A DNA stretch of 64,000 nt, from the NCBI GenBank assembly GCA_029990175.1, contig JARKIP010000022.1:21860001-21924000 (forward strand). Direction: 5' to 3'. Below, in pieces: positions 10,331 through 22,174 of this stretch; the stretch's first letter is position 1; each line of letters starts with the position of its first letter. This DNA is from Petunia secreta (lineage: Eukaryota; Streptophyta; Magnoliopsida; Solanales; Solanaceae). The notes under the pieces are model-generated. The model was given only the letters and a program-made list of their open reading frames with translations, was not told the DNA's origin and ran no database searches. Position numbers and translations under genes: made by a program.

Positions 10331-10497
10331 GGTCCTAAGCTACATGCTAAGGCAAGGGAGATCTTGGAAGAAGCCTATGTCAAAGTGAGGTTCAAGAAGG
10401 ACAAAGAAGGAGAGCATTGGGCACCCTGAGAAGAAGATGATGCCATGGAGAAGAACGCCTTGATTTCAAGGACAAAATCTCTTCAAGAAGGGGAGGA
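10331..10497 (+). pseudogene. Remnant of the gypsy integrase C-terminal tail
   Basis: Translation gives KLHAKAREILEEAYVKV and later TKSLQEGEDD. These match LHAKAKNLEEAYAKV and TKSSQEGEDD of the integrase tail in the element at 27024-27608. About 100 residues between the two motifs are missing. It is preceded by an acceptor-like 'cattgcttgtag'. This shows that a full pol once existed in the lineage and that its centre was lost or replaced. Confidence 0.7.
10485..10497 (+). promoter_or_regulatory. Polypurine tract of the gypsy derivative
   Basis: AAGAAGGGGAGGA lies directly before the LTR start TGATAAAG. It is identical to the PPT of the element at 26465-33950 and is embedded in the coding frame (QEGEDD). 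Confidence 0.85.
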
Positions 10498-11179
10498 TGA
10501 TAAAGGGAAAATCAAGCCAAGACACTTTCCAATGGATGCTAAGCATGAAGGATGCAAAGGGCTTGAAGTCAAGAGCATTGGAAGTGAATTGAAGAAGCAT
10601 CAAGAGAACCCAGGGCCAGGCGCTCCGCCCAAGACACAAAGGAACCAGGCGCTCCAACTAGCTCAGAAGGCACTCTGCTAAGCTGACTTACTATCCAATT
10701 CCTCAGGCGTACCACCCACATCATAGGCGCTCCGCCTCTCTTGTTGCATTGCGGGATTTGTGCCTATTTGTTACTATTTTGACCCTACGTGGTCTATTTC
10801 ATTAAACCCAACTTGTGGGGGCATTTTAGTCATTATCTGAACTTGGGAAGGACCCTATAAATACCCCAAGTCCCTTTTATTTCATTTAGATTACCTTTGA
10901 AGAATGATGAACACTTTCAAGAGTTGTAACTCTTTGAATATATGAAAGAAACCCCTTTTTGTTTGAATCTTCTAGTGGATCTAGTTGAACTTCAATCCAA
11001 CCCGATCATTCTATTTGCGAGGCCCGGGTGCGTCTCGAGGTTAGTTTCATAGCATAGGTTGTTTATGACCCAAATCGAGGGTATCACGAGACTAGTTCCT
11101 CGTGGTTACATCGTAGGGAGTTCAAGATCGGTCTTGCTCATTATCTTTAATTTTCATTTCCACTTTTTGATCCTTATCA
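10498..11179 (+). repeat. 3' LTR of the gypsy derivative
   Basis: It begins TGATAAAGGGAAAATC, ends GATCCTTATCA, and is followed by the target duplication TGTTG. It carries GGCGCTCCGCC motifs near 10620-10735 and TATAAATA at 10856-10863. The integrase-tail frame remains open into the LTR for about 60 codons. Confidence 0.9.
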
Positions 11180-11184
11180 TGTTG

Positions 11185-11366
11185 CGATCGAATAGAGAAA
11201 TGGGTATCTAGGGAGTAGTTTGTCTTCTTTGTGCAATATCTTTTGATTGGGCGAAGGAGTAAAGGTGCGAGGTCTTGTATGCTGAGCTTGTTAAGATTTT
11301 CTTGGAAAGTCTTGATAGATGGGAGGTTATTTATTGTGAAAGTTGGGTGCAGTGTGAGGTTGTGAG
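11185..11366 (-). other. Short internal piece of the Ogre/Tat-type element between two insertions
   Basis: These 182 bp continue the host element between the gypsy derivative and the solo LTR. No feature was seen in them. Confidence 0.5.
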
Positions 11367-11371
11367 CTCGG

Positions 11372-14149
11372 TGTCGTACCCGATTTTCAACTCGAAGCGA
11401 GTGAAGTTTCGGATTTGACTGGGTAACTCGTTTGAGTTCAAGAGTTGGAGTCGCCACCTAATATAGTTTTCTAAGGTGTATTAGGCCACCTAAGCGTATA
11501 AGGTTGAGTTCATTGTTACAATAGTCCAGTTTCAGAGATCCAAAAAGTGTAAGAAGTCAAAATGACTCAGGGGAGAAGGTGCTAGGCACTCCCCCGAGTC
11601 CCACGAATGGTGGTTCCCGCCCGAGTCTATATTTTGGGAAGTTAAAGCGGTGAATACTATCATGCAATAATAACTTGAGAGGTTAATTATATGTCTTATT
11701 TATGAAAGTGAGCATAACTATGCAAGTTTAAACAATACCTCTACAAATAAGCTTTATGTTTTGCAAATACGACCTAGTTCAACGCCTAATCGTGTTTTCA
11801 AGGCCTCTAGTTAAAATGCCTAATCGAAAGTATAATTAGACATGCAAAGGGTATTGGATTTCGGCTCACTTGTGTAACTTATACATTTAGGCCAGTTTGC
11901 GCAAATAGACAGTTTTACAGAAATAGGCAGTTTTCATGAACACTTTCAAATTTTGGTAAAAAACCAAATGCCTATTGTTTTAATGACAAAATGTTAGCCA
12001 TTTAGGATCGGTGTGACTCGTCATTAATTGTCGAGCTCTAACCTTAATGGCTATTTTTATTTAGGGATCAATTTTGAAAAGTATTTAGATAAAGAGGCTG
12101 TTTTTCAAAAGTGAGTTACGCAAAGCACATAAATGCAAATAGAGGTGCTGTCGCACATAGTTATTAATATAGGCATGCAAATATATGAGTAGATAATAGT
12201 TTAGACTTTAGAAAATCTTTATATAGCCGTATAGTCGATCCAAAATCACGTATACACCCCTATACACTATTAGATTAGTGTATAGGAGCTTCTAAAATGA
12301 TAAAAATAATTTCATTATTCATACAAGAAAAGCAGAGGCAGTTTTAAATCGCAGAGATAGGCAGATTACGAGCAGTTTTCAAAAATGGTCCCTGTTGCTA
12401 AAACTGTCCAGATTTCACATGAAAAGCTTGAGTGATAACCTCAACCTCAAATTTAGATTTATTACCTATTCATGGACATGTTCATGACCATTTAAAACTA
12501 GATTTTCATGCAAAGCTTGCAATCCTTTTAAAAGATTAGGATGCAGCACATAAGGAGATGTAGGTTAGAGAGGGCCCCTGGGTGGCCATATACACAGTGT
12601 CTCAACCGTGTATCCCTGTTTTAAAGAATATAGACAGGGAATCATAAAATATACACAATTTGGAGACAGTTTCTAAGGGACAATCACAAAGAAAAGGCAA
12701 AGGTCAGAGAGGTGCCCTGTTTTACACCAATTTTCCAGCCTTCTTGGCTTAATTTTCCCAATTAGATGAGCCCTTTGCCAGGCTTTAACCAAATAAGACT
12801 AATGGCCATGTAGGTAACACTTTGGTATAGCCAAAAGGCTATCCATACACACTGCAAAACAACGGTTAGTAGTGGGGAAAAATAGGCCCTCAAACAAGAT
12901 ACAGAACAGCTAGACATGCCCAAAGATTTATAGGAAAAGAGACTGTGCAAGTTTAGAATGCAGTAGAGGTAGGCATCAGATTTTACCTTGTAATTAGATC
13001 AAGAAAGAGACAGGGATGAATAAAGCAATAAATGCCAAGTTACTCTTCCAGAAAGTACCCAGAAGAGGGGGATGACACTTCTAAGAAAGTAACCATAGTT
13101 TCTCAGTGAGAGAGAAGTGAGTTGAGTGTTCAGTGTATGAGAAGAGTATTGCAGAGCTTCAGTGTGTCCCAAACTGTGTCTAAGGCCAGGTTTTTATAGG
13201 TGTGAGGGTGAGGAAATTTTAATTCCAATCGGGTAAACTTTACAAGGCAAGAAATATTGCCTTCCAGAAATAACATGGGACAAGCTTTGAAATTCTTCTA
13301 AAAATAGAGCAATCAGTCCCAAAACTTAAGGCAAAATCAATCCTACACTGATTTAGATTCCCTCCCCTCACCTTTGACATAGTCCAGGTTCAGAATCAAT
13401 TACAAAAACTCACACAAAGTTCGAAAATCGGTCAATCATCTTAGCATATCTCAAGAAATTTCCAGTTGGCACTATAACAATTAACAAGATGAACTTTCAT
13501 TCTAATACCAATCAACTAACTTAAATTAGTCAAATCACAAGATCATTCTCAAATCAGTCTAGTACCTCAAACTTTCAGCCTAAATAAACCAGCAGATTGT
13601 GTGTCTAGACAAAAACAAGAGCTAAGCACACTGTCAAGGCTATACTCTAATGATGGTGACGAGATACTGGACCCTAAGACATCAAATAGAGACGCGCAAA
13701 CAATTTTAAAAGCAAGAATTGAAATGAACATCATTAACCATGTAATTTTCTGTTTTTAATCCGTTAACGACTAGGTATGCTAATTTACAAACAAGACTAG
13801 GAAAACTTAGAGACAGGCATAGCACATAGGGGAAAGCAAATTAGGGGTTAGGGTTACCTATTTTTGAATCCGAGTCGGGTCAAATCGAACCGTCGTGAAT
13901 CGACTTTGCATGAGGGGTTTCTTACCCTTTTCAGGTGATAACACTGTTCAAAATACCCTGGACCCCGTCGGAGGTGTTTCCCGGCGATGACGACTTGACG
14001 AGGGTCAAGAATTGACCTCGTCCAAATGTTGTCGAAAGTGTATGGGTTCTGTAGCGGGTGACGAGGGGAATACAATGATACCATTTTTCCCAAATTTCAC
14101 CGGCTGAATCGATCGGAAAGTCCGTGACAGTGGTGTCTCCATTTCGCCA

Positions 14150-14214
<65 letters not shown>

Positions 14215-14778
14215 TGTGTGTGATTATGGGGTAAGACGGGGGAAATGGGGATATGAGTGAAGTTTAGGGGTCGTTTGGGGAATAAGATAGAGGATTTGAT
14301 CCTGGCCGTTGGATCAATCTGTGGATAGCCAGGATCTTGCCACGTGTGCGCTGAGGTATAAAAAATAGGCTGAATGTATAGGCACATATGTATATATGTA
14401 TATATATATATATAGTGTATAAAAGCATATAAATTACGTATAAATGCGTATAAATTATGCAAATATTTATGAAAAAGTTATAAAATTAAGAAAAAATAAT
14501 TAGCAAGGCTATATAAATGAAACATCTATTATACTAGGTTTTAAAATATTTTAGGTGTCCTCCTCAAAATAGAAATAATTGCAAAAATATTGACGCGACA
14601 TGCAGGTTTTGTAAAAATGCGATCACTCGTGCAAATGCATCTAAAGTAGCCTAATTGGTGTATGTGCATGGGATAATGACTCAGGATAGGGGTAAGTGTA
14701 GGATGTTTATGCGATTATCAATGCAATTTATCTGAATAGTGGCTACTGAAACAAGAAGGACACAATTAGGTGTCAACA
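11372..14778 (-). repeat. Solo LTR of a second Ogre/Tat-type family
   Basis: The 3407-bp unit runs from TGTCGTACCC to GGTGTCAACA and is flanked by the 5-bp duplication CTCGG (11367-11371 and 14779-14783), with no internal region. Its ends resemble the 16910-19798 LTR: both have 'ggagtcgccaccta' about 80 bp in, and both end in TGTCAACA. The middle is unrelated, so it belongs to a sister family. A single LTR with intact duplication is the expected product of recombination between the two LTRs of a full element. A GA microsatellite and an AT-rich stretch (14385-14415) lie inside. Confidence 0.85.
14153..14222. repeat. (AG)n microsatellite followed by (GT)n
   Basis: About 60 bp of uninterrupted AG dinucleotides run directly into about 10 bp of GT. 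The serine/leucine-rich minus-strand frame here is a product of the repeat. Confidence 0.95.
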
Positions 14779-14783
14779 CTCGG

Positions 14784-16888
14784 TCGTATAGTGATATGAT
14801 TTCTTTGTTGTGACGCTCGTGTAAGTTGTATGGGAATGAAATTTTCTGAATGCTCTTGGTGTCATATGCTGGTGGTCCAAAGGACTTTACTGCAGAGGAA
14901 GGTGTTTTCCGGCTTGGCTCGCCATTTCGGCTTTCTAAATGCAAATTCTTGACCAACTTCGGTGTTTAAATACGAAGCAATCGTAACAAAGTGGTGAAAT
15001 ACACAAAACCGTGTTGGCACATTAGCAAAGTCTTGAAGCAAAAATGACACGCAAGCTTAAGTGAATGCCTAAATCGTGGATGATGGATTAGCACTTGAAT
15101 TTGGAGGTTGTGATAGAATGCACAGGTATTAGAAGAGATTGTCTAAGTGCTTTATGTAGCAGTTATGTCAAGGATTTTGATCAAACGACCGATGCTTGTT
15201 CAAGCGGGAGATGAGGAGTTGGATGTCAATGCAACATGGTAAAGATGATGTGTAAAGAATAGATTGTGTTGTGCGACAGAAAATATCTTTTACCTTGGTA
15301 TTCGACTTAACCCAACCTTTGGATAATAGATTTTGAGTTGGGTAGTGAGTTGGATATATTTTGGACATGTGAAAGATTTTAGATATCCGAATTTGGGTGT
15401 AGAGTAGGGAGGTGAGATGTATGCCCGGGGAGGAGATGAAATATTTGGAAGGGATTCCTTTTGAGACCTAGAGCAATATATTAGTTCATGCAATGCGCGC
15501 ACACGTCAAATAAGAAAATGCATCCTATAATGCAAAGGACCGTTTTATGCATGATGATTTTGAGAAGCGCTTTGTGCCACACACGTCATTTCATTTGCTA
15601 ACAAAATGCGAAGCCTAAAGGAGAATGTTGCATTTATTTGGACTTTATTGCATTGGCTCATATTGAAACAATGTAAGATAAGGAAAAGACTAAATACTGT
15701 TAGGAAATTAGATCATAGCCAGGCGAATATTTTTCATGCTGATCCATCCCCAGAAGATTCTAACTGACGGATTTCAGCAAACTTGTCAAATGTTCTATTG
15801 GCCATGATCTTTTAAAAAAGGTGAAGGACGGTAGAAAAAGGGAGAAGAAAAATGCCTAAGATCCGCTTTATTGCGAGCAAAACGATCAACGTGTGGCACA
15901 AGCTTTTGTAACAATGCAACAAAGGATATGAAGAGATGTGTCGTTGTGGTTTGAGAACCCTTTGGACACTTTAGACGGAAGTTGCTAATGGAACTCTGAC
16001 ATGCCAAGGATGTCAACTTTTTCTAAGTTTGAGTATGATATTTAAAATTGAACGTGTATCATGCGTCATCCCATTTGTTCTCATGATCTATAAATAATTT
16101 TATAAAATAATTGATTTTATTGTATAAATGTAGAAATTTTTTTTACTGGTAAATAGAAATAAATAATTAATTTCTATAATGATTTCTATTTATAGAGATA
16201 AATAATTAATTTTGTTACATAAAAGTAGAAAAATAAATTTAAAATCGATGTTTTCTTTGATCTTCCAAATCTTTGTGACTTGTGACATTCTCCAAATAAA
16301 TAGTTGGATGATCCACACTTTTGAGAATAAATGGTCTATATTAGACACGTTCAACTTTAAATAAATGCACACATAACACATTTAAACGTCCCTTAGAGTT
16401 GAAAATCTGTTTGTTTGTTCAAATATGGCGAACTAGTAGACTTAGACACGAGCCGAAGTCAAAATTTCTCTAAATATGACATGATGCATGATTTCTATAT
16501 AGAGTATAACTAAGAGTTGGATAGTTTAGACAAGGACATAGTTCCTCCAGGCGGATAACCAAGGGGTGGGAATGTTTAGAATTGTTGGCTGTACCACGGA
16601 CCAAATATACCCAAACTGTTCCCCCTAAAGTGTTTTCTGAGAGTGAAATGGCCGTGAGATCCACGTAATTGTTTATGGTGGGTGCAAGTATAAACCAGGA
16701 GTGGAGGAAGTGTGAGTTACATAAACAATAATAAAGAAAATATAACTAAGCCAAAATTTGAAAATTCAAAAATAAACCTTAATCCTGCAAAAAGGAAAGG
16801 AAGAAAAGTTAGTCTCGAAATAAATGGAAAGAAAATAAATCAAGTAAAGAATCCCAATTTAAAGTCCGTTATGGTTTGAACCTTGATA
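14784..16888 (-). other. PBS-proximal internal region of the Ogre/Tat-type element, no coding capacity seen
   Basis: This would hold the leader and the gag start in an autonomous element read on the minus strand. Only short frames without domains are present. A purine run near 16790-16806 is not adjacent to an LTR. I infer a nonautonomous element. Confidence 0.5.
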
Positions 16889-16906
16889 TCCCCAGCAGAG
16901 TCGTCA
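16889..16906 (-). promoter_or_regulatory. Primer-binding site, tRNA-Arg type
   Basis: On the minus strand TGACGACTCTGCTGGGGA lies three bases inside the LTR at 16910. The complement of the 3' end of plant tRNA-Arg(ACG), as I recall it, is TGGCGACTCCGCTGGGGA, so there are two mismatches. The plus-strand text 'ccccagcagagtcg' is therefore a PBS and not a tRNA gene. A tRNA-Arg primer is characteristic of Ogre elements. Confidence 0.75.
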
Positions 16907-16909
16907 TTC

Positions 16910-17486
16910 TGTCGCATCCTGTTTTTTTAACCGAACTAGTTCAAGTTCGAAGTAGGACTCGACTTATTGGGTAACTCACGAGTAAAGAGTTGGAGTCGCC
17001 ACCTAACGTATTTTTTAACTAGGCGTATTAGGGCACCTACTTTGTTTCTAGCTAATCTTACAATTAACTCCGAAACTTAGTCTACGAACCAGAAATCTAG
17101 GTAAGAGTTCAAGTTAACCTGAGAGAAAGGGGTTAGGTACCTCTCAGGCTACACCAAATGTGGTTACCGTCCAGACTAAATAATTAGAATTCGCAATATG
17201 ACTAAGCGATATACAATTTATAATTAAAATTAAACAAAAGGCTCTTTTCTACTAATTATTTTCTTCCTTAGGGCACTTCAACGAAATAGTCCTTGCAAAA
17301 AAAAAATAAAAAATTAACTTAGTTAGTATATCAAAACGAAATAATGATGATTAAATAAAAATAATATAATTTAAAAGGTATCTTCGGGAGTGTAATCTTC
17401 AAGATTATTCATCCAAATGTACCTTGCAAAAACGTGAAAATGAATTTGTACTTCAAGTAATAATTATAACAACAAGAATAACAATA

Positions 17487-17540
<54 letters not shown>

Positions 17541-19798
17541 TAATAAATAATAATGAAAATAAAAATAAAAAGATTTTCTCCTAAATGTTATTTTTCAAAC
17601 TAGACCGGTCTCTCATCCAATTTTACCTCGCAAAAATATAAAGAAAATAAGTTACTATTAATAAAAGTAATAATAAATAATAACATAAAATATCAATAAT
17701 AATAATAAAAATAAAATAGAGGGGGAAAAGGATTTGATGAAAATGTTGGCTCAGAATGGTGTATTGCATCAAGCAGAGGTTAGGGATGTCGGTACGGCTG
17801 CAAACACGGAGCCCGGGCCGGTTTGCCATGACAAGCACCTCCAATCCCACCACTCAACCATCGCTTACTTTGCAAATTGATATGCATCGTCATTGCCTAT
17901 TTTTAGGGACACGGGGTATGAGACTGTTCAAGTGTAGTATCCATTCGAATCAGTCAACAGGCCTCAAATAAATTATCTAATTATTTTCCTTGGCCGAAAT
18001 TGGTATAGCGTCCGTCATTTCATTGTATTTCCGTCAAATCCTTGTGTAGGCCTCAAATTAAAATATTTTCATAGGCCTTGTTAGCTTTTTGTAATTCTCT
18101 GTTCAAATGCCAAATAGGACCAGAAGGGGGATGAGCACATCTGCAACACTCAATCCAAATCAGTGGCACAACAAATCAATAACAAACCCAATATAAAGAA
18201 TAGGTCCAAATTAGCAAGGGTCAAGTACAGTATTTAAATCAGTCAACGAGAACAGAATAATGGCCAACAACCCAGTCACTGTAACTAGAGGAAAGGGGCC
18301 AAACATTTCCCTTATTAGGTTCGATTACGAGCAGCCCAAACAAGAAACAAAGGGCTTGTAGAAAACCTACAAAAAAGCTCATAACAACAGTAAAGGGGAA
18401 AACATAGCAGGTCGAACAAGAGAACCAGTCGTTAATGGGATAAGAAATCGGGGAAACAGTGATGTCCGGCAAAGAGGAATTTTTCAGTGCGTCAAAGCAA
18501 TAATCTGATGATTCAACCCATCAAAGACAAGAATTCTATTTCAACAAGAACCCCTTCTCTTGATTAATCAAAGCCCACCATCGATCATTGAGCTGAAGTA
18601 GAGGAGTGACACCGACCGGAGTGGCATCGCTGTGACTCCGACATCACTGTTGCTGTTAATATTTTTCTTCTTCTGTTTCGCTCGTCTTTCAACGATGTGG
18701 TGGCGTTGTTTCACATCGCTGCCGCTGTTTCCCCAAATCCTCAATCTTCCCCTTTCCCATTGGTGTTTACACAGTTTTGGTGGGTGTGTGTGCGTGTAAT
18801 GGGTGTTGTGTATGGTGTGTGGGTGTGTGTATAATATTTGTGTTGCTGGTGGTGGACCACCGCTGGTTGTGGTGGTTTTCCTTGGTAGAGACGGTAGGTG
18901 ACGAGTGAAAGAGAAAAGGGTTCTCTCGATTGTTTTTATTTGTCTGTTCAATGTATGTCTGTAGTAGAATTTTTTTAAAAAAGCAGAGGATGATAGTGAC
19001 GATGGAGGCAGTGCGTGTGTTGATTTGTACCGTGTGTATAATTGTCTCTGTGTGTGTGTGCTGATGTATCTGTGTATATAGTAAAAAATTTAGGAGAGAG
19101 CCGTTTGAAGCTAGAGTGATTTTAGTGAGACATTGGGGCTGATTTGGGAATTATTTGAGGAGTGAGAGATTTGGGGAATTTTAGTGAATTAGGAGATATG
19201 ATTTTTTCAAAAATGGGGAGAGACTAGGGAGGGATGAACTTGGACCAATTTAAAGAAAAAAGAGTGACTTAGGACCGTAATTAATTAGAATTTTGTCAAG
19301 ATTAAAAATGTGAGTAAGAATTTGGACAACTACATCAGGATTATAAAATGAAATGAGTAAGAGACAGACAAAATTGGACTGATAATTAAATTAATGGGTG
19401 CAAATAAAATAAAATAAATAAAGATATAAATATGTATATGTACTGTACAGCATAAAATAAATGAAAAGTGAAATGCACACACAAAAGTAAATTGGGATAC
19501 AAATTAAATTAATTGAACATAAATAACCACAAATATTTATAAAATGTATTAAATTGCACAAAAAGCCACAATTATTTATTAAATACTAAAATTACACAAA
19601 CAACCATATTTGACAGATAGCCTAAATAATGCAAAATTACGTAATATAGTCACATTTGATTATATAATATACAAGTAGATGTTAACATAGGTAAATGCAT
19701 GTCTTCTAATGCAAATTATGCACAAATAGTCAAATTGCACCTTTAAGTTAGATTATAGCCGATTTTGGAAAAAGGATGGACAAAATTGGGTGTCAACA
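16910..19798 (-). repeat. 5' LTR of the Ogre/Tat-type element
   Basis: The complete 2889-bp LTR runs from TGTCGCATCC to GGTGTCAACA on the plus strand and matches 1-2590 over its right-hand part. An AAT microsatellite lies at about 17480-17570. At 19799 the sequence changes abruptly to SIRE-type internal DNA that aligns with about 35190 onward, which confirms the boundary. Confidence 0.85.
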
Positions 19799-22174
19799 TC
19801 TAAAAGTTCTCTAAATGGCTCAGTCAACGAACCTAGTTCGGGGGCAGTTCCTTCAGAGAGCGTGAAGAAGAGTGTGAGTGTTAGTGGTCTAGTTGAAATA
19901 GATCAAGGACCTGCTAGAGTCATCAAGAGTCTGAGAAAGAACCTGGTTCTTCTTCAGTCTCTAAGACAACTAATGATGAAGGAATTGACTGAGTCTGACA
20001 AGGAGAGCAATTGACAAAGATGGAGGAGGAAGTGGAACAAAGAGTAGAGATGCAGAATGTAGAAGTGTCTGAGAAAAGAAAAAGGAAGAGGAATATAAGG
20101 ATGAGGTGATGTTTGTTAGTGAGACAAGACTAATAGAGAAAGAATCCATCGAAATGGTAGAGGCTGAAACTCAGAGTGAACCTTCTCAGGAACAAGGTTC
20201 TCAGAGTAAAGAAATGACATAACTGGTCCAAGAAAATTCAGTAATCACTTTCGCTCAAATAGAGGTAATTACTGTTTTGTGCAAGATATATGATTTGGTG
20301 ACTAATACGGTAGTTTCTAATTATGTTTCTAGATTGGTTCGAGAAAGTGTGGTTGTGTTTGAGTATGAACCATCTGAGGTCCCAGTATAAACCTAGTTTA
20401 AAGGCTGCTCCCTTGATGGTACATGTAAAGGAAATGAAGAATAGGAAAGATATTGCTGAATATGATGGTGTTGCAGAGATTGAAAAAGGACATGCTAAGA
20501 ACCTAGTTTAACCTCTGGTTCCTGAACTGTTGATGAACCAGATTGGTGCTGTCTAACAATGAATGTTTGAAAAAGAGTTTGGGTCTTGGGATATGGCTGA
20601 CCTTTTATCGATAGATGATCCTAGTGTGTTTAAAGGATCGAAGGTTGATGAAATGAAAATAAAAATTAGCCAATTCCTAGAGATTTATATGGTGGCAGTG
20701 ATTAGGATGAGGAAGTTATTCTTTTCAGTGAAAGAAGCTGAAGCAATGGAGAGGAAGAAATGCACAAAGAACCTGGTAAAGAAATAAGAAATGCAGAGGC
20801 CAATGAACCATCTTCTCAAGTTCATGAGGAACATGATGATGACGTGCCCCTAATCCAATTAAGGAGAAGGACTACTGAGTGTTTTCCTTAAATGCTGAAA
20901 GAAAAATTAGTAAAAGGAAATAGAGAAGAAGTGAGACCTGCAGATTCTCTTGATGAACCTGGTTCTTGTATAAAAGAAAAAAGGTTGCGGATAAAAAGAA
21001 TGAAGTGGACAGAATTGTTGGTTGAAGGAACTTTTTATTTTTGAAAGGTAGAATTCTCGCCGATATTGAAGAAAAGAGGATGGTACAGCTGGCTGCAAAG
21101 TTGAATGCTCAAAGCTGGAAGAACCTATTTCATGAAGAGTCAAGAAAGTTGTACACTCTTGAGCATTAGAGAGTTCTATACAAAAATTTATGGGGAAACT
21201 AAATTTTACCAGAGGAATCTAGATAAGAAAAATGTTATGGCAGCAACCTGTCCAATGTTGTTCGAGTTTGTGATGAAGAACCTATTACAGAGTTCCTAGT
21301 ATCGTAGTGAGGTGAACATTATAGATTTAACTTACATGGACCTATTGGATATAGAGGTTCTTATCAATCTGGCTGAACTAATGATAAAACATATTGAGAG
21401 GATACTTGATGTGGAACTATGAGAGCACGGATTGACTTGTGGGTTTTTTCGTACATAAATCATGGGAACTATATGATACGCCTTTGGAGAAATGTATAGA
21501 ACATGAGCATCATGATGCATTTGAAAGGAAAATTCTAAAGAGTTGTGATTACAATATGGAGTAAGAACCTATAGAGGAACTTGTAGAGTATGATAATGAT
21601 GAAGGTCCTTGTGTGGGTGATCGGAATCAGGAGGTAGAAGCTTATGGAAGGTGAGCTGGTGCTCGAAGTGCAAGGAAACTCAAGGAACATTGCGGTGATG
21701 CTTGCTCTCACAAAATCTTTGTTCAATCCACTGTCCAGGCAAGAAGCAGTTCCTACCCTATTAACTATATTTCCCCAATTTCTTTGTGATGTTCTTTTTA
21801 AGACAATCTTTAGGGTCTTAATCTTAATGTATTGGATGATTATTTGGATATTTTGCTAGATTCATTACAGATCAACTCTCTTATCTTATGGTTTTAACTA
21901 AGCATCTTAGATTGAAGTTTGACAGGCTGTGCATATGATTGATTTGCTGCCGTCTAGGCTATAGACTCGACATTACTTGATTGGTTCTTTCGCTAGGGGT
22001 ACTGTGATCTTTTCGATGATGCCAAAAGGGGGAAGAAGAAATGTTAGAGGTGTTTGTGACCCAGTTTCATTCTGTTACTAATTCTATACCTGTTTCATTG
22101 CCTGTGTGTTTGTTTGAACTGGGATGTATAATCTTCCAGACAACATTTATTTGTTATCATCAAAAAAGGGAATT
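19799..22174 (+). pseudogene. env-like/3' internal region of the first SIRE-type copia element (decayed)
   Basis: This collinearly matches 35190-37540, the sequence preceding the next SIRE LTR. Fragments of a long acidic frame are readable: the motif EIDQGPARVIKSLRK near 19900, acidic EPSSQVHEEHDDD near 20810, and farther on a frame with WKNLFHEESRKLYTLEH and GFFVHKSWELYDT. The order and style (charged region, then a conserved domain after pol) resemble the env-like ORF that Sireviruses carry between RNase H and the 3' LTR. Many stops and shifts are present, and several occur identically in the second copy. The Ogre-type element interrupts its left side. Confidence 0.6.
22022..22041 (+). promoter_or_regulatory. 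Internal polypurine tract, first SIRE unit
   Basis: GATGCCAAAAGGGGGAAGAA lies about 150 bp before the LTR-adjacent purine tract AAAAAAGGGAATT (22162-22174). The second unit has the same arrangement at about 37386. Duplicate PPT-like tracts near the 3' LTR are a described Sirevirus trait. Confidence 0.6.

Larger units (their letters stand above)
5604..11179 (+). mobile_element. Nonautonomous Ty3/gypsy derivative with gag-protease and a replaced pol
   Basis: This is a structurally complete insertion. The 5' LTR is 5604-6260 and the 3' LTR 10498-11179, opening TGAT and closing with CA. A 5-bp target duplication TGTTG flanks it (5599-5603 and 11180-11184). A tRNA-Met-type PBS follows the first LTR and the PPT AAGAAGGGGAGGA precedes the second. 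The interior holds a leader with GGCG-NNN-CGCC motifs, a candidate intron, gag with a protease motif, then about 1.3 kb of unrecognised coding sequence, and finally a short integrase-tail remnant. RT, RNase H and the integrase core are absent, so movement would have needed enzymes from a relative such as the element at 26465-33950, with which it shares the gag start, PPT and leader layout. Confidence 0.9.
1..19798 (-). mobile_element. Nonautonomous Ogre/Tat-type LTR retrotransposon, cut by the window edge, with two nested insertions
   Basis: Two copies of one long LTR bracket this span: 1-2590 (left part missing) and 16910-19798. The strand is set by a tRNA-Arg-type PBS beside the right LTR and a purine-rich PPT beside the left one, so the element reads right to left. 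Excluding a gypsy-derived insertion (5604-11179) and a solo LTR (11372-14778), about 5.3 kb of internal DNA remains (2591-5603, 11185-11366, 14784-16909). No gag, protease, RT, RNase H or integrase motif was found in it. A tRNA-Arg PBS, LTRs near 2.9 kb and tandem repeats upstream of the 3' LTR are established traits of the Ogre/Tat lineage. The element sits inside SIRE-type copia DNA that resumes at 19799. The left TSD lies outside the window. Confidence 0.75.

Noticed and set aside
14097..14462. Minus-strand 121-codon frame with a long Leu/Ser repeat
   Set aside because: It is produced by the (AG)n microsatellite and the flanking AT-rich tract within the solo LTR.
16889..16906. tRNA-Arg-like 3' end (ccccagcagagtcg); similar tRNA-Asp-like ends at 46482 and 51803
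   Set aside because: Only the last 18 bases match and they sit beside LTRs, so they are primer-binding sites and not tRNA genes.
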